Shown here: piece after piece, positions 32,601-40,162 of the stretch
Position numbering within the stretch: the stretch's first letter is position 1
How the letters are laid out: every line of letters starts with the position of its first letter
Origin: Thiodiazotropha sp040506275
GTDB taxonomy: Bacteria; Pseudomonadota; Gammaproteobacteria; Chromatiales; Chromatiaceae
Assembly (NCBI GenBank): GCA_040506275.1
Contig: JBEVXD010000011.1
Coordinates: 107,273 to 171,272 of the forward strand
DNA: 64,000 nt
Direction of reading: 5' to 3'
Notes under the pieces: generated by a model
Databases searched by the model: none
Seen by the model: the letters and a program-made list of their open reading frames with translations, nothing else
What the model was told of the DNA's origin: nothing
Program-made: the position numbers and the translations under genes

Positions 32601-35539
32601 ATCTCACCAACTTTATTCCTGCGGGTGTGATCTCCAGTGAGGAGGGGTATACCAATGCCCTGGGTACCCAGGCCTCCCTCTCTACCCTCCAGGGTCTTGG
32701 ACTGACCAAAGGCTTCTCACCTGCCTATATCCCAGCCGGTGCTGTCTCCAGGTTGAGCCTTGAATTGATAAGCACCTTTGACGCCAATGCCGTCTCACCG
32801 GTAACCCTGACCAGTGTCAGTTTTACCGACCCACTTCCTGCCGGCCTGGTATTCGCACCTGTACCAAACGCTGCCACTACCTGCGCCGATGCAACATTGA
32901 ACGTCAATACAACTACCCAGGCGATCACCATTTCTGGCGGCACAATGCTCCCTGGCACCTCCTGCATAATCGAGGTAGATGTCACAGCTGCTGTAGTTGG
33001 TGTCTATGACAATCTCATACTGCAAGGGGCGATTACCACTGACCAGGGTGCAACCAATGAAGACGACGTCTCCGCTGAACTGAATGTCATCCTTGAACCG
33101 ACAATCGCTAAATCTTTTGCCCCGGCTACCGTCAGCACTGGAGAACGCACCACCCTAACTGTTACGGTCACCAACAATTCCGCTGTTACGCTAACAGGGA
33201 CATCACTGACCGATACGCTGCCTGTTGGGGTGGCTGTCTACTCCGCACCAACCACGGCCACAACCTGCGCAGATGGTGCGGTAACTGCCACTGCCGGGGA
33301 TAATGAAATCACCCTCAGTGGCGCAACCATCCCGGCCAGTGGCAGCTGTACTTTCAGTGCCGATGTCACCGCATCAATCACCGGTACGCTGACCAATACC
33401 ATTGGCGCCAATGCCATTACCACGGATCAGGGGGTCACCAACCCCGCACCCGCCAATGATGACCTTGAAGTGCTGGCTCCGCCAACCATCAGCAAGGCCT
33501 TCAATTCTGCATCAATCAATACCAATGGAACCTCTACCCTGACCATCTCATTGGGTAACAGCAACACCAATGCGATTACTCTTACCAGCCAACTGGTTGA
33601 TGCTCTGCCAGGTAACGTTTTGGTAGAAACACCAAATGGCCTGATCACCACCTGTCCGGGAGTGGTAACCGCCACTCCCGGTGACATCCAGATCAGCTAT
33701 GCCAATGGTGCAAGCATCCCCGCTGGTGGTTGTACCATCTCCGTTGATGTCACCTCTGCGGTGGATGGCTCCTATGTCAATACCATTGCTGCAGGGCAAC
33801 TCACAACCTCCTCTGGTGATAACCCACAACCCGCGGTCGCAACACTGGGTGTCGGGGCACTGATTGATGCCGCTCCAGGTATCAGCAAAGCCTTTGCCCC
33901 CACAACCATTGATGTCAACGGTACATCCAATCTCACCCTGACATTGGAAAATCCAAACCCAGGGCCATTGACTCTCGATGCCATTTTCACCGACACCTTT
34001 CCTGCTGGTGTGTTGATCGCCAATCCCGCCAATCTTGCCGGTAGTTGTACTTTGGGTAGCGTTACCGCAACACCGGGAACCAACTCAGTCGTTTATGCCA
34101 ACGGGGCCACTATACCGGCTGGTAACTGCACCATCTCTCTGGATGTCACCTCAGCCAGTGCTGGAAGCTATAACAACACCATTGCCATCGGTGATCTATC
34201 CACCGCCAGTGGTGGCAGCAACCCCCAGCCAGCGACTGCGAGTCTGATAGTCACCGCACCTCTCGCGCCAACCCTGGGTAAATCGATTACTCCGATCACC
34301 ATCAATCCCGGAGAGACCTCCAGATTGACCCTGAACCTGGGTAACGACAATGCACAAGTCGCAACGCTTGGTGCTGATCTGGTGGATAATCTGCCTGCAA
34401 ATACCGAAGTCGCAACACCGGTCAACCTGGTAACGAGTTGTCCGGGTACAGTGCTGACCACCCTCAACAGCGTCACTTATACAAACGGTTCGACCATTCC
34501 ATCTGCTGGCTGTACTATCGCAGTTGATGTGACATCCAGCGTTTCTGGCGGACCCTGGACCAATACCGTTGCTGCAGGCGCTCTGCAAACCGATCTTGGA
34601 AACAACGGTGCACCAACCAGTGCCGACCTGTTTGTCAATCCGCCACAACCCCCTAGCATCAGCAAACAGTTCTCACCAGGCACAATCTCTTCAGGTGGAC
34701 TGGCAACGCTCTCCATCGCCTTTGGTAACGGTAACGCTGCGGCTGCCACACTGACAGCTGACTTGATTGACACCCTGCCTGCAGGGGTAGAAATTGCAGC
34801 AACGCCCAATATCCAGGCTTCTGCTGGATGTGATCTCGCCAGCGTAGTGGCAGTGGCTGGGGGCAATACACTCACCTATCTCACTGGTGCGGTTATCCCC
34901 GCTAATGGGGGTTGCTCGATCAGCGTTGATGTTACCTCCGTCGCCTTGGCAACTCATACCAATACAATTGCCATCAATGGACTGCAGACTGATATCGGTA
35001 ACAACATTGTCGCCACATCGAGCAATCTCACCGTTACCCCTATTCTGCCCGGCTTGAGCAAAAGCATCTCACCCAACAGCATACGCCCCAACGGGATTGC
35101 CACACTCACCGTTAGCCTGACCAATCTGAATGCAGTCGCTGCGATATTGGCAGCTGATCTGACGGATAGCTTTCCAGCAGATTTAGTGGTTGCTGATGCT
35201 CCAAACATTCAGGTCAGCCCAGGATGTACGCTGGCCAATGTGGTTGCTGTAGCAGGGGGGAACACGCTGGTCTATCAGAATGGCGCGAGCATACTGCCTG
35301 GCGGTTGCACCATCTCTGTCGATATTACATCGAGTGTGGTCAGCGCCTACACCAACACAATTCCTGCCGGTGGATTGACCACCGATCTTGGGGACAACCC
35401 CAACCCTGGTAGTGCTGTGTTGAATGTGACCTACGAGCCGGTGAGTATTCCAATTACCGGTTTCTGGGGACTGCTGCTGATGGTTCTGTTATTAGGCTTT
35501 ATTGCAACTTATCAGATCCGTAAACCGCAGCAGGGTTAA
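29699..35539 (+). CDS. giant 14-repeat DUF11-like secreted protein with IPTL-type sorting signal
   Basis: Secreted surface protein of about 1946 residues. I use the ATG at 29699 because it begins a clean signal peptide (MRKKFLIAILLILPGLASA); an in-frame ATG 31 codons earlier has no such feature. The body is 14 tandem beta-rich modules of 110-150 residues, each opening K(S/A)F(S/N)P..I..G..S.LTI and passing through LTDTLPAG, a Cys (TTC or SC), TIPA.G.C and V(D)VTS..G.YTNTI. Each module thus carries two cysteines, probably a disulfide. Modules 9-14 are most alike. The C-terminus is VSIPITGFWG, a hydrophobic segment and a basic tail (RKPQQG): the substrate signal of XrtH, encoded divergently next door. 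It probably forms a long stalk or matrix fibre at the surface; ligands are unknown. Confidence 0.9.
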   Translation: MRKKFLIAILLILPGLASATTTINHLFNPATINPGDTPTYRIEIANDALVSLTEAEVTSLLLPQITIANPANITNTCGFTGVVATPGSSDIILTSGTIPARVGLTDGQCFFQLSVTATTPGTYINNIPALVPPARPDAVTAGYSALENGVRVSNATPANATLVVSTLLNPTGSKTFSPSPAIAGDSTTLSIVLSNPNAGATLPLTSFTDTLPAGMVVANPANSTIACNGTGASNGTVTATSGLDTVTLTGGTIGESGNCTIGVDVVVANIAGTSQLFTNSLPLGAIGNTRGLTSPTFSRNHTVNSPISVSKTFNPDTIPAGQPSLLTIVINNNSTDNALPITSFLDDLTGTTLTIVDTSTVAPADPSVVCDGTGAANGTLTDPASGALDQGDTGILLSGAVAGQRSGTNGKCTITAYVTSTTDGAHTNTIPADAVVNPAGHSSPTASDVINVNAQLTIDKTVSVNQVAPGQWTQFSVTVNNWSGADVTNLSFRDTLPNSGGNQMVLDDSAGIPVSNSCAGGIYTGVDGDAELLWTGGTVPAGVGATPGTCTLVFRARLPLTATTGLTFTNQIPTWDGVNGVGGTGSGPGGNVVNPSPSPAVNVTTVDSVSVTKSFSPDPIAEGQTSTLTLRVRNRTLNQLTAVDLTDNLPAGITLAANPAATNSCGGTLQAFPGDTQVILSGGTVNPRPNGSVQTQCQITVMVTGTTPGNYLNTINPADFSSSAGTIPSAVSDTLNINAGISGTKSFQPTSTAPGGSSRVTINVMNNSSGALTNVSIDDDTFAVGLTVANPANASTSCGGTTTLVVNPGATRAQLQGANLPAGANCDFAFDVTTSGAGPWSNTIPAGNISSAEGSSNSTPVSATLTSASADVGINKAFNPIIVTGGMPSLLTIDVINSSGATIHDVAFTDIFPDGIVVYPVPDASTNCLGGTVTAVAGGGSVGLVGATLLPNDICQVFVTTTSTRFLNLTNFIPAGVISSEEGYTNALGTQASLSTLQGLGLTKGFSPAYIPAGAVSRLSLELISTFDANAVSPVTLTSVSFTDPLPAGLVFAPVPNAATTCADATLNVNTTTQAITISGGTMLPGTSCIIEVDVTAAVVGVYDNLILQGAITTDQGATNEDDVSAELNVILEPTIAKSFAPATVSTGERTTLTVTVTNNSAVTLTGTSLTDTLPVGVAVYSAPTTATTCADGAVTATAGDNEITLSGATIPASGSCTFSADVTASITGTLTNTIGANAITTDQGVTNPAPANDDLEVLAPPTISKAFNSASINTNGTSTLTISLGNSNTNAITLTSQLVDALPGNVLVETPNGLITTCPGVVTATPGDIQISYANGASIPAGGCTISVDVTSAVDGSYVNTIAAGQLTTSSGDNPQPAVATLGVGALIDAAPGISKAFAPTTIDVNGTSNLTLTLENPNPGPLTLDAIFTDTFPAGVLIANPANLAGSCTLGSVTATPGTNSVVYANGATIPAGNCTISLDVTSASAGSYNNTIAIGDLSTASGGSNPQPATASLIVTAPLAPTLGKSITPITINPGETSRLTLNLGNDNAQVATLGADLVDNLPANTEVATPVNLVTSCPGTVLTTLNSVTYTNGSTIPSAGCTIAVDVTSSVSGGPWTNTVAAGALQTDLGNNGAPTSADLFVNPPQPPSISKQFSPGTISSGGLATLSIAFGNGNAAAATLTADLIDTLPAGVEIAATPNIQASAGCDLASVVAVAGGNTLTYLTGAVIPANGGCSISVDVTSVALATHTNTIAINGLQTDIGNNIVATSSNLTVTPILPGLSKSISPNSIRPNGIATLTVSLTNLNAVAAILAADLTDSFPADLVVADAPNIQVSPGCTLANVVAVAGGNTLVYQNGASILPGGCTISVDITSSVVSAYTNTIPAGGLTTDLGDNPNPGSAVLNVTYEPVSIPITGFWGLLLMVLLLGFIATYQIRKPQQG

Positions 35540-35578
35540 TGTTGTTTTATCCCTGTCGGGGTATCACATAGGCTTCTT

Positions 35579-35601
35579 GGTGGGGCATGGCCCCACCCTA
35601 C
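35579..35601. repeat. dispersed palindrome, GGTGGGGC..GCCCCACC type
   Basis: GGTGGGGCATGGCCCCACC followed by CTAC, 40 bases after the stop of the giant protein and between convergent genes. A terminator-like role by its strong hairpin is possible. Confidence 0.7.
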
Positions 35602-35629
35602 GCAAACTGTTTTGATGCAGTCGAGTATC

Positions 35630-35650
35630 GTAGGGTGCGGCACTGCCGCA
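35630..35650. repeat. dispersed palindrome, GTAGGGTGCGGC..GCCGCA type
   Basis: GTAGGGTGCGGCACTGCCGCA, a relative of the palindromes at 35579 and 46302. The pair with the preceding one, in opposite orientation of the CTAC/GTAG flank, resembles a double REP unit. Confidence 0.65.
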
Positions 35651-35695
35651 TCATAAAGGACTGACAAGCGTGATAAGGACCGCAGCATCAGATAA

Positions 35696-36418
35696 TCACT
35701 TCCATTTCCACAAATATGGATGCCTGGAGAGCCCATCCCGTATCGCCTTTTTGTGTAATACCTTGGCATCTTTGAGATTCAGGTATGAACCTATGGCGAC
35801 GACATAACCATCTTCATGTTTCTTGTCATGAACAACCCGTGCGTTATAGCCACTACTCTTTAATTGCACGACCTGAGTGTAGGCATCACTTTTATTTTCA
35901 TGTTTTCCTATAATGACAAACCACCCATCAGAGACCTTTCCAGAGATGCCATACCAGATCAGCTTGCTTGTCGACGGATTCTCATGTCTTCCAATGAGCA
36001 TATTTTCACTGTCGGCGTAGGCATTTCCGATAAGGGAGGATAAAACATCGCCAATAATATCTGAGGCTCCATGTTCAGGCGAAATACTTATTGGCGCATG
36101 AGTTCCGAACTCAGTTTCCAACTCAATAATCTCCTGCTTAGCATCCTTGAAATTATTCGCATTAATGGTTCCAACCACCAAAGCAGGTGCCATCAGTCCA
36201 AGTTGAAAGGCTTTTTTGTAATCACTTTCCGAATTAACAAAAACCACAAAGGCACCCAGCACCATCAGCCCAAACGCTTTCAGCATATAGCCGATGACAA
36301 TCGCTGGTACAAATGCCTCAACTATCAAGCCAACATCGACACTGATCAAACTAACCAGTAGTGGCGTGATCCCAGCCATTGCTCCGATACTGCAGCCAAT
36401 CTTTATTTCCCTGGTCAT
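35696..36418 (-). CDS. membrane protein with SPOR-like C-terminal domain
   Basis: About 240 residues. I choose the ATG at 36418 (MTREIKIGCSIGAMAG) because GGAG lies eight bases upstream; the ATG at 36433 is five codons earlier. Two to three membrane segments lie in residues ~8-95. The C-terminal ~75 residues repeat the pattern WFVIIGKHENKSDAYTQVVQLKSSGYNARVV and YVVAIGSYLNLKDAKVLHKKA, which resembles SPOR domains that bind denuded peptidoglycan. The family as a whole is not recognised. It converges with the giant protein gene. Confidence 0.65.
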   Translation of the reverse strand: MTREIKIGCSIGAMAGITPLLVSLISVDVGLIVEAFVPAIVIGYMLKAFGLMVLGAFVVFVNSESDYKKAFQLGLMAPALVVGTINANNFKDAKQEIIELETEFGTHAPISISPEHGASDIIGDVLSSLIGNAYADSENMLIGRHENPSTSKLIWYGISGKVSDGWFVIIGKHENKSDAYTQVVQLKSSGYNARVVHDKKHEDGYVVAIGSYLNLKDAKVLHKKAIRDGLSRHPYLWKWK

Positions 36419-36873
36419 TTCAGTTCTCCACATATAACAACCATTGCCAAGTTAGTGAACTTCATCCCTTTTTTAACTGCATTGTTGGTTGAGATTACTT
36501 AAAAACCAGTAACACCCAAATCAACTGTTAAGTTCTATTTTATCCTCCGATACACTTTTATTTAGAGTAGGATTTAACTTCATGCTAGCGAAATATTCAC
36601 ATCGACAGGCCCTATGGAACCTGTTATTTATCTTATTACCACCTACTTGACTGTTATACCGACCGCCTCTATCCACGCTAAGCTAAGTCTTTGTTTTATT
36701 TAAATATCTCCCCAATTTCAACTAAGGATCAATATTAAGGTGATTCAGTCAGTCTGGCGTTATGGATTAGATCCGCGATTCAGGATCTGCTTATCGGTAC
36801 CCCGGGGTTTGTATGCTAAGATGCCCAGCTTCAAATTTGAGCAAACCACCCCGACAAGCCTCATCCCCCGGAC
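36419..36873. other. divergent intergenic region before the glycan island
   Basis: No gene is seen. It is AT-rich, and probably contains the promoter of the rightward operon. Close to the start lies a small palindrome (ACCCCGGGGT near 36800). No JUMPstart/ops element was recognised. Confidence 0.45.
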
Positions 36874-37980
36874 ATGCTGAACAAACTGACTGACAGATTG
36901 CTGAAAAAAGAATGGTCCGAAGAGATGATCAATCAGCTGGTTGGTGAGTATCACAATCTCTACCACGCCTATGCAGAAGATCCAGCAGTACGCACCAATG
37001 CCGCCTCGGGTGGCGTCGGTTCAGCCCTGTTGATCGAGTTACTCAAGGCTGGGGAAATCACAGGGGCACTGGTCTGCAATACCAGCGTCGAAGCGGGCAA
37101 AGTCAGAGCCCACTTCAGCATTGCCTGTTCTGAACAGGAGATCCTGGAGGCCCAGGGCAGCAAATATGTCGAGACAGCCTTTATGAAAGAGGCCCTGCCC
37201 CTGATTCGGGATTTCGATGGCACTGTCGCGGTCGTTGGACTGCCCTGCGACATCACCAATTTATCCCGCTGGATCGCCAAAGATACTCAGCTGGCAAGTA
37301 AGGTTCGCCTCAAAATAGCTCTGGTATGCGGCCATAATTCCCGAACTGAACTGATCGACGGTATTACAAAAAAACTTGAAAATCAGGCCGGTGGAAACTT
37401 GCAATCCTACCGCTTTCGACGAGGCCACTGGCGAGGACAGCTGGAAGCGAGTTTCGATAACCATTCAACGATCAAAAAGCCCTTTTCCTACTTTAGCCTC
37501 TATCAGAATCTGTTTTTTTTCTCAGAAAAAAAGTGTCTGGTCTGTAATGACCACTTCGGTTATCACGCAGATATTTCGCTTGGAGATGTCTGGGCTTTCC
37601 GATTTAAAGATGACCCGATCAAGAAAACCGGAGTCATTGTACGTACAGAAGTAGGCGAAACATTTTGGAACAGCGCCTCTCAACAACAGATTAATGCTGT
37701 ACCACTTGAAGTCACAGATATTCTTGATGGACAAGCCAGGTCTGCTCCGTATCACAACAATGTCAGCGCACGAAGCAGGGTTGCGTCTCTATTTGGTTAC
37801 AAGATACCCGACAAAGCAAAATACCCTGTCACCTGGCATCAATGGATTACAGCTCTGATGTCACTAAGCAATATGCGCTGGAGTGAAAGTAAACGATATC
37901 AAGGGCTAATTTTCAAACTACCCAGGCCTATTCTCAAATTTTATCTCTATATCCGAAAGGGACTGGAATCTCTGAAATGA
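36874..37980 (+). CDS. FrhB-like coenzyme F420 hydrogenase/dehydrogenase beta-subunit family protein
   Basis: A 368-residue Fe-S/flavin-type protein of the FrhB family. Visible features are SGGVGSALLIELLKAG (the N-terminal FrhB motif), VVGLPCDITNLSRW, CGHN and a cysteine pair in KKCLVCNDHFGYHADISLGD, which would bind iron-sulfur. It is not a hydrogenase subunit: members next to polysaccharide pyruvyl transferases are common in exopolysaccharide loci, where the biochemical role is unproven. It overlaps the next gene by four bases (ATGA), so the two are translationally coupled. Base composition is still like the chromosome, unlike the next genes. Confidence 0.85.
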   Translation: MLNKLTDRLLKKEWSEEMINQLVGEYHNLYHAYAEDPAVRTNAASGGVGSALLIELLKAGEITGALVCNTSVEAGKVRAHFSIACSEQEILEAQGSKYVETAFMKEALPLIRDFDGTVAVVGLPCDITNLSRWIAKDTQLASKVRLKIALVCGHNSRTELIDGITKKLENQAGGNLQSYRFRRGHWRGQLEASFDNHSTIKKPFSYFSLYQNLFFFSEKKCLVCNDHFGYHADISLGDVWAFRFKDDPIKKTGVIVRTEVGETFWNSASQQQINAVPLEVTDILDGQARSAPYHNNVSARSRVASLFGYKIPDKAKYPVTWHQWITALMSLSNMRWSESKRYQGLIFKLPRPILKFYLYIRKGLESLK

Positions 37981-39245
37981 AGAATATTTCAATTATCGCC
38001 GCCACAATTAGTGGAAATCGAGGCGCTGAGGCGATGTTAACTACCACTATCGGTCGCATACGAGAAAGGTATAAAAACTGTCAATTTAATGTGTTTTCAT
38101 ACTACCCGAAAAGAGACCAAACTATACTCAACGATCCTTCTATTACGGTATATAGCGCGACACCGTTATACCTCGTTGGGGTGCTTTTTCCATTGTCCAT
38201 TGCTCTTTTTATTCTAAAGCTGACGCCTATTAAATCACTTCAGTCTCTTATACCTGCCTCTGTTAGAGCTATAAATGAATCTGATGCATTCATTGATCTC
38301 GCAGGAGTTTCATTTATTGATGGCCGAGAAAAGTTTCTACCCTACAATATTTTAACCCTTACACCAGCTTTTCTACTTAAAACACCAGTTCTTAAATTTT
38401 CACAGGCCATGGGGCCTTTCAAACACAGAATTAACCGTTTTTTCGCCACACATACACTATCATTCTGCAAACATATTTTTGCCCGTGGTGAGCAGACACT
38501 TGCTCACCTTAATGAGATCAACTTGACCAATGTATATCCTGAACCGGTTGCAGATGTCGCATTTTTACATAAACAAAGTGACTCTCTAAGTCAGGAAAGT
38601 GAAAAAGAACTTGATGCTTTTTTACAGAATCTTAATACTCATTCTACTAAGACCATCGGCATCTGTCCAAGCAGCGTACTCGCAACTAAATTAAAAAACC
38701 AAGGGGAAGATTACTGCACAACAATCTCCAACCTATGCAGTAAATTAATTAGCAGTGGTCATACAATCGTCCTCTTTCCCAATGCGACAAGATTCGACCA
38801 AGGCGAATCTCTGAGAAACAATGACCTTCCAGTAATTAAAGAGATAGAAAAACTGCTTTTAAAACAAAAGCCCTCGGAAAGAAATATTTTCGCAGTTGAT
38901 TTTGATATTAATACCCATGGCATCAAACAAATAATAGACCGATGCGATAGTGTAATGGTATCCAGATTTCATGCAATGATAGCTGCATTATCAAATCAGA
39001 AGCCTGTTATGGTCATCGGTTGGAGCCATAAATATTACGAAGTCATGAAATCGTTTAACCTGGAAAATATGGTTTTTGATTTTTCTGATATTGATTCAAA
39101 CAGTGCTTATCCAAAGTTGATTCAAGCCTTAGAAAACGCTACTGACATTTCTACTGAAATAGCTTCGGGCTACAGCAAGGCCCAAGCCTCCTCTTCTCAG
39201 CAGTTTGATTATCTTTTTCAACTACTTGATGAGAATCAAGGGTGA
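37977..39245 (+). CDS. polysaccharide pyruvyl transferase family protein
   Basis: A 422-residue enzyme of the CsaB/WcaK family, which attaches ketal pyruvate from phosphoenolpyruvate to a sugar of a surface polymer. Family features are GNRGAEAMLTTTI at the N-terminus, GPFKHRINRFF, IFARGEQTLAHL, and the C-terminal SRFHAMIAALSNQKPVMVIGWSHKY. It is AT-rich compared with genes outside the island. It overlaps both neighbours by four bases (FrhB-like before, flippase-like after). Confidence 0.9.
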   Translation: MKNISIIAATISGNRGAEAMLTTTIGRIRERYKNCQFNVFSYYPKRDQTILNDPSITVYSATPLYLVGVLFPLSIALFILKLTPIKSLQSLIPASVRAINESDAFIDLAGVSFIDGREKFLPYNILTLTPAFLLKTPVLKFSQAMGPFKHRINRFFATHTLSFCKHIFARGEQTLAHLNEINLTNVYPEPVADVAFLHKQSDSLSQESEKELDAFLQNLNTHSTKTIGICPSSVLATKLKNQGEDYCTTISNLCSKLISSGHTIVLFPNATRFDQGESLRNNDLPVIKEIEKLLLKQKPSERNIFAVDFDINTHGIKQIIDRCDSVMVSRFHAMIAALSNQKPVMVIGWSHKYYEVMKSFNLENMVFDFSDIDSNSAYPKLIQALENATDISTEIASGYSKAQASSSQQFDYLFQLLDENQG

Positions 39246-40150
39246 TGGAGAAGTTAAAAGTCTTACTGAAGTCTGTTTGGTGGCTCGCTGTCCTTATCTA
39301 CGTATCTATTTTTTTATATAGTAATTTTGAGAGCGTCATTGCTGTTACTGCGCGTCTTTCTTATTCAGACATTAGCATTGCCTTAATATGCCTATTATTT
39401 GGCAAATTATTGTTAGCTTATGTGATGCAACTTTCGTTAACACGACACAGTACTTTCATCTCTAACATAAGGTGTTTTCAAATATATAATCATAGCCAGC
39501 TTGGGAAATACATACCCGGATCCATATGGCAATTCATCGGAAGGATTAGCCTGTACAAAGAAGCGGGCATATCTAACGTTATAATAAGGGACAGCATTCT
39601 TCTTGAAACATTTTGGGTCTTAGCAAGCTCCGCACTAATCGGGCTTGGCTTCACCCTTATTTTTAGCCAGGTGGCCTTGTCAGACCTTATTTCATTCCTA
39701 CCAAACTATCCATACAGCTATATTATTGCTGCCCTTATTTTACTCTACGCAGCATTATCGATAACCCCTTGGGGAAAGAGATTCAATTCTTATCTGATCA
39801 AACTGCGTTTCACGCCACTATCTGCAGTTACATCCGCGGTTATATGGATCTTTCTTGGAATCTCTTTTTGGATCACTCTAATTCCATTCAGCACAGATTA
39901 TATTCAGCCCGGTTACATCATAGGCCTGTTTGCACTTAGTTATGCTATAGGGTTTGTTGTTCCATTCGCACCCGCTGGTCTTGGGATACGTGAGGCTGTG
40001 CTTGTTATAGGTCTGCTACACATACTTGATAAAGAAACTTCCATAGTACTGGCTAGCCTCAATCGGATTCTTTACATCTCAATAGAGATATTTCTTGCAT
40101 TTGCTGCAACCTTATTAAAACAGCATGCAACTCAATTTAAAAAAACATAA
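39242..40150 (+). CDS. flippase-like membrane protein (UPF0104/MprF-type domain)
   Basis: Integral membrane protein of 302 residues with seven to eight hydrophobic segments. YNHSQLGKYIPGSIWQFIGRISLYKEAGI and VPFAPAGLGIREAVLVIGLL are the two marks of the lysylphosphatidylglycerol synthase-type transmembrane family (AglD, MprF flippase half). In glycan loci such proteins are thought to help handle lipid-linked intermediates; the substrate here is unknown. The gene overlaps the pyruvyl transferase by four bases. Confidence 0.85.
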   Translation: MMEKLKVLLKSVWWLAVLIYVSIFLYSNFESVIAVTARLSYSDISIALICLLFGKLLLAYVMQLSLTRHSTFISNIRCFQIYNHSQLGKYIPGSIWQFIGRISLYKEAGISNVIIRDSILLETFWVLASSALIGLGFTLIFSQVALSDLISFLPNYPYSYIIAALILLYAALSITPWGKRFNSYLIKLRFTPLSAVTSAVIWIFLGISFWITLIPFSTDYIQPGYIIGLFALSYAIGFVVPFAPAGLGIREAVLVIGLLHILDKETSIVLASLNRILYISIEIFLAFAATLLKQHATQFKKT

Positions 40151-40162
40151 AGAGTCTATAAA

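Noticed and set aside
30124..35208. Many long frames on both strands across the repeat protein
   Set aside because: The underlying gene is highly repetitive and rich in GC-poor-stop codons such as ACC and GCC, which produces shadow frames. Only the plus-strand frame has a signal peptide, modules and sorting signal.
36874..37980. F420-reducing hydrogenase subunit
   Set aside because: No hydrogenase partners or F420 genes are nearby; the coupled pyruvyl transferase indicates the polysaccharide-associated subgroup.
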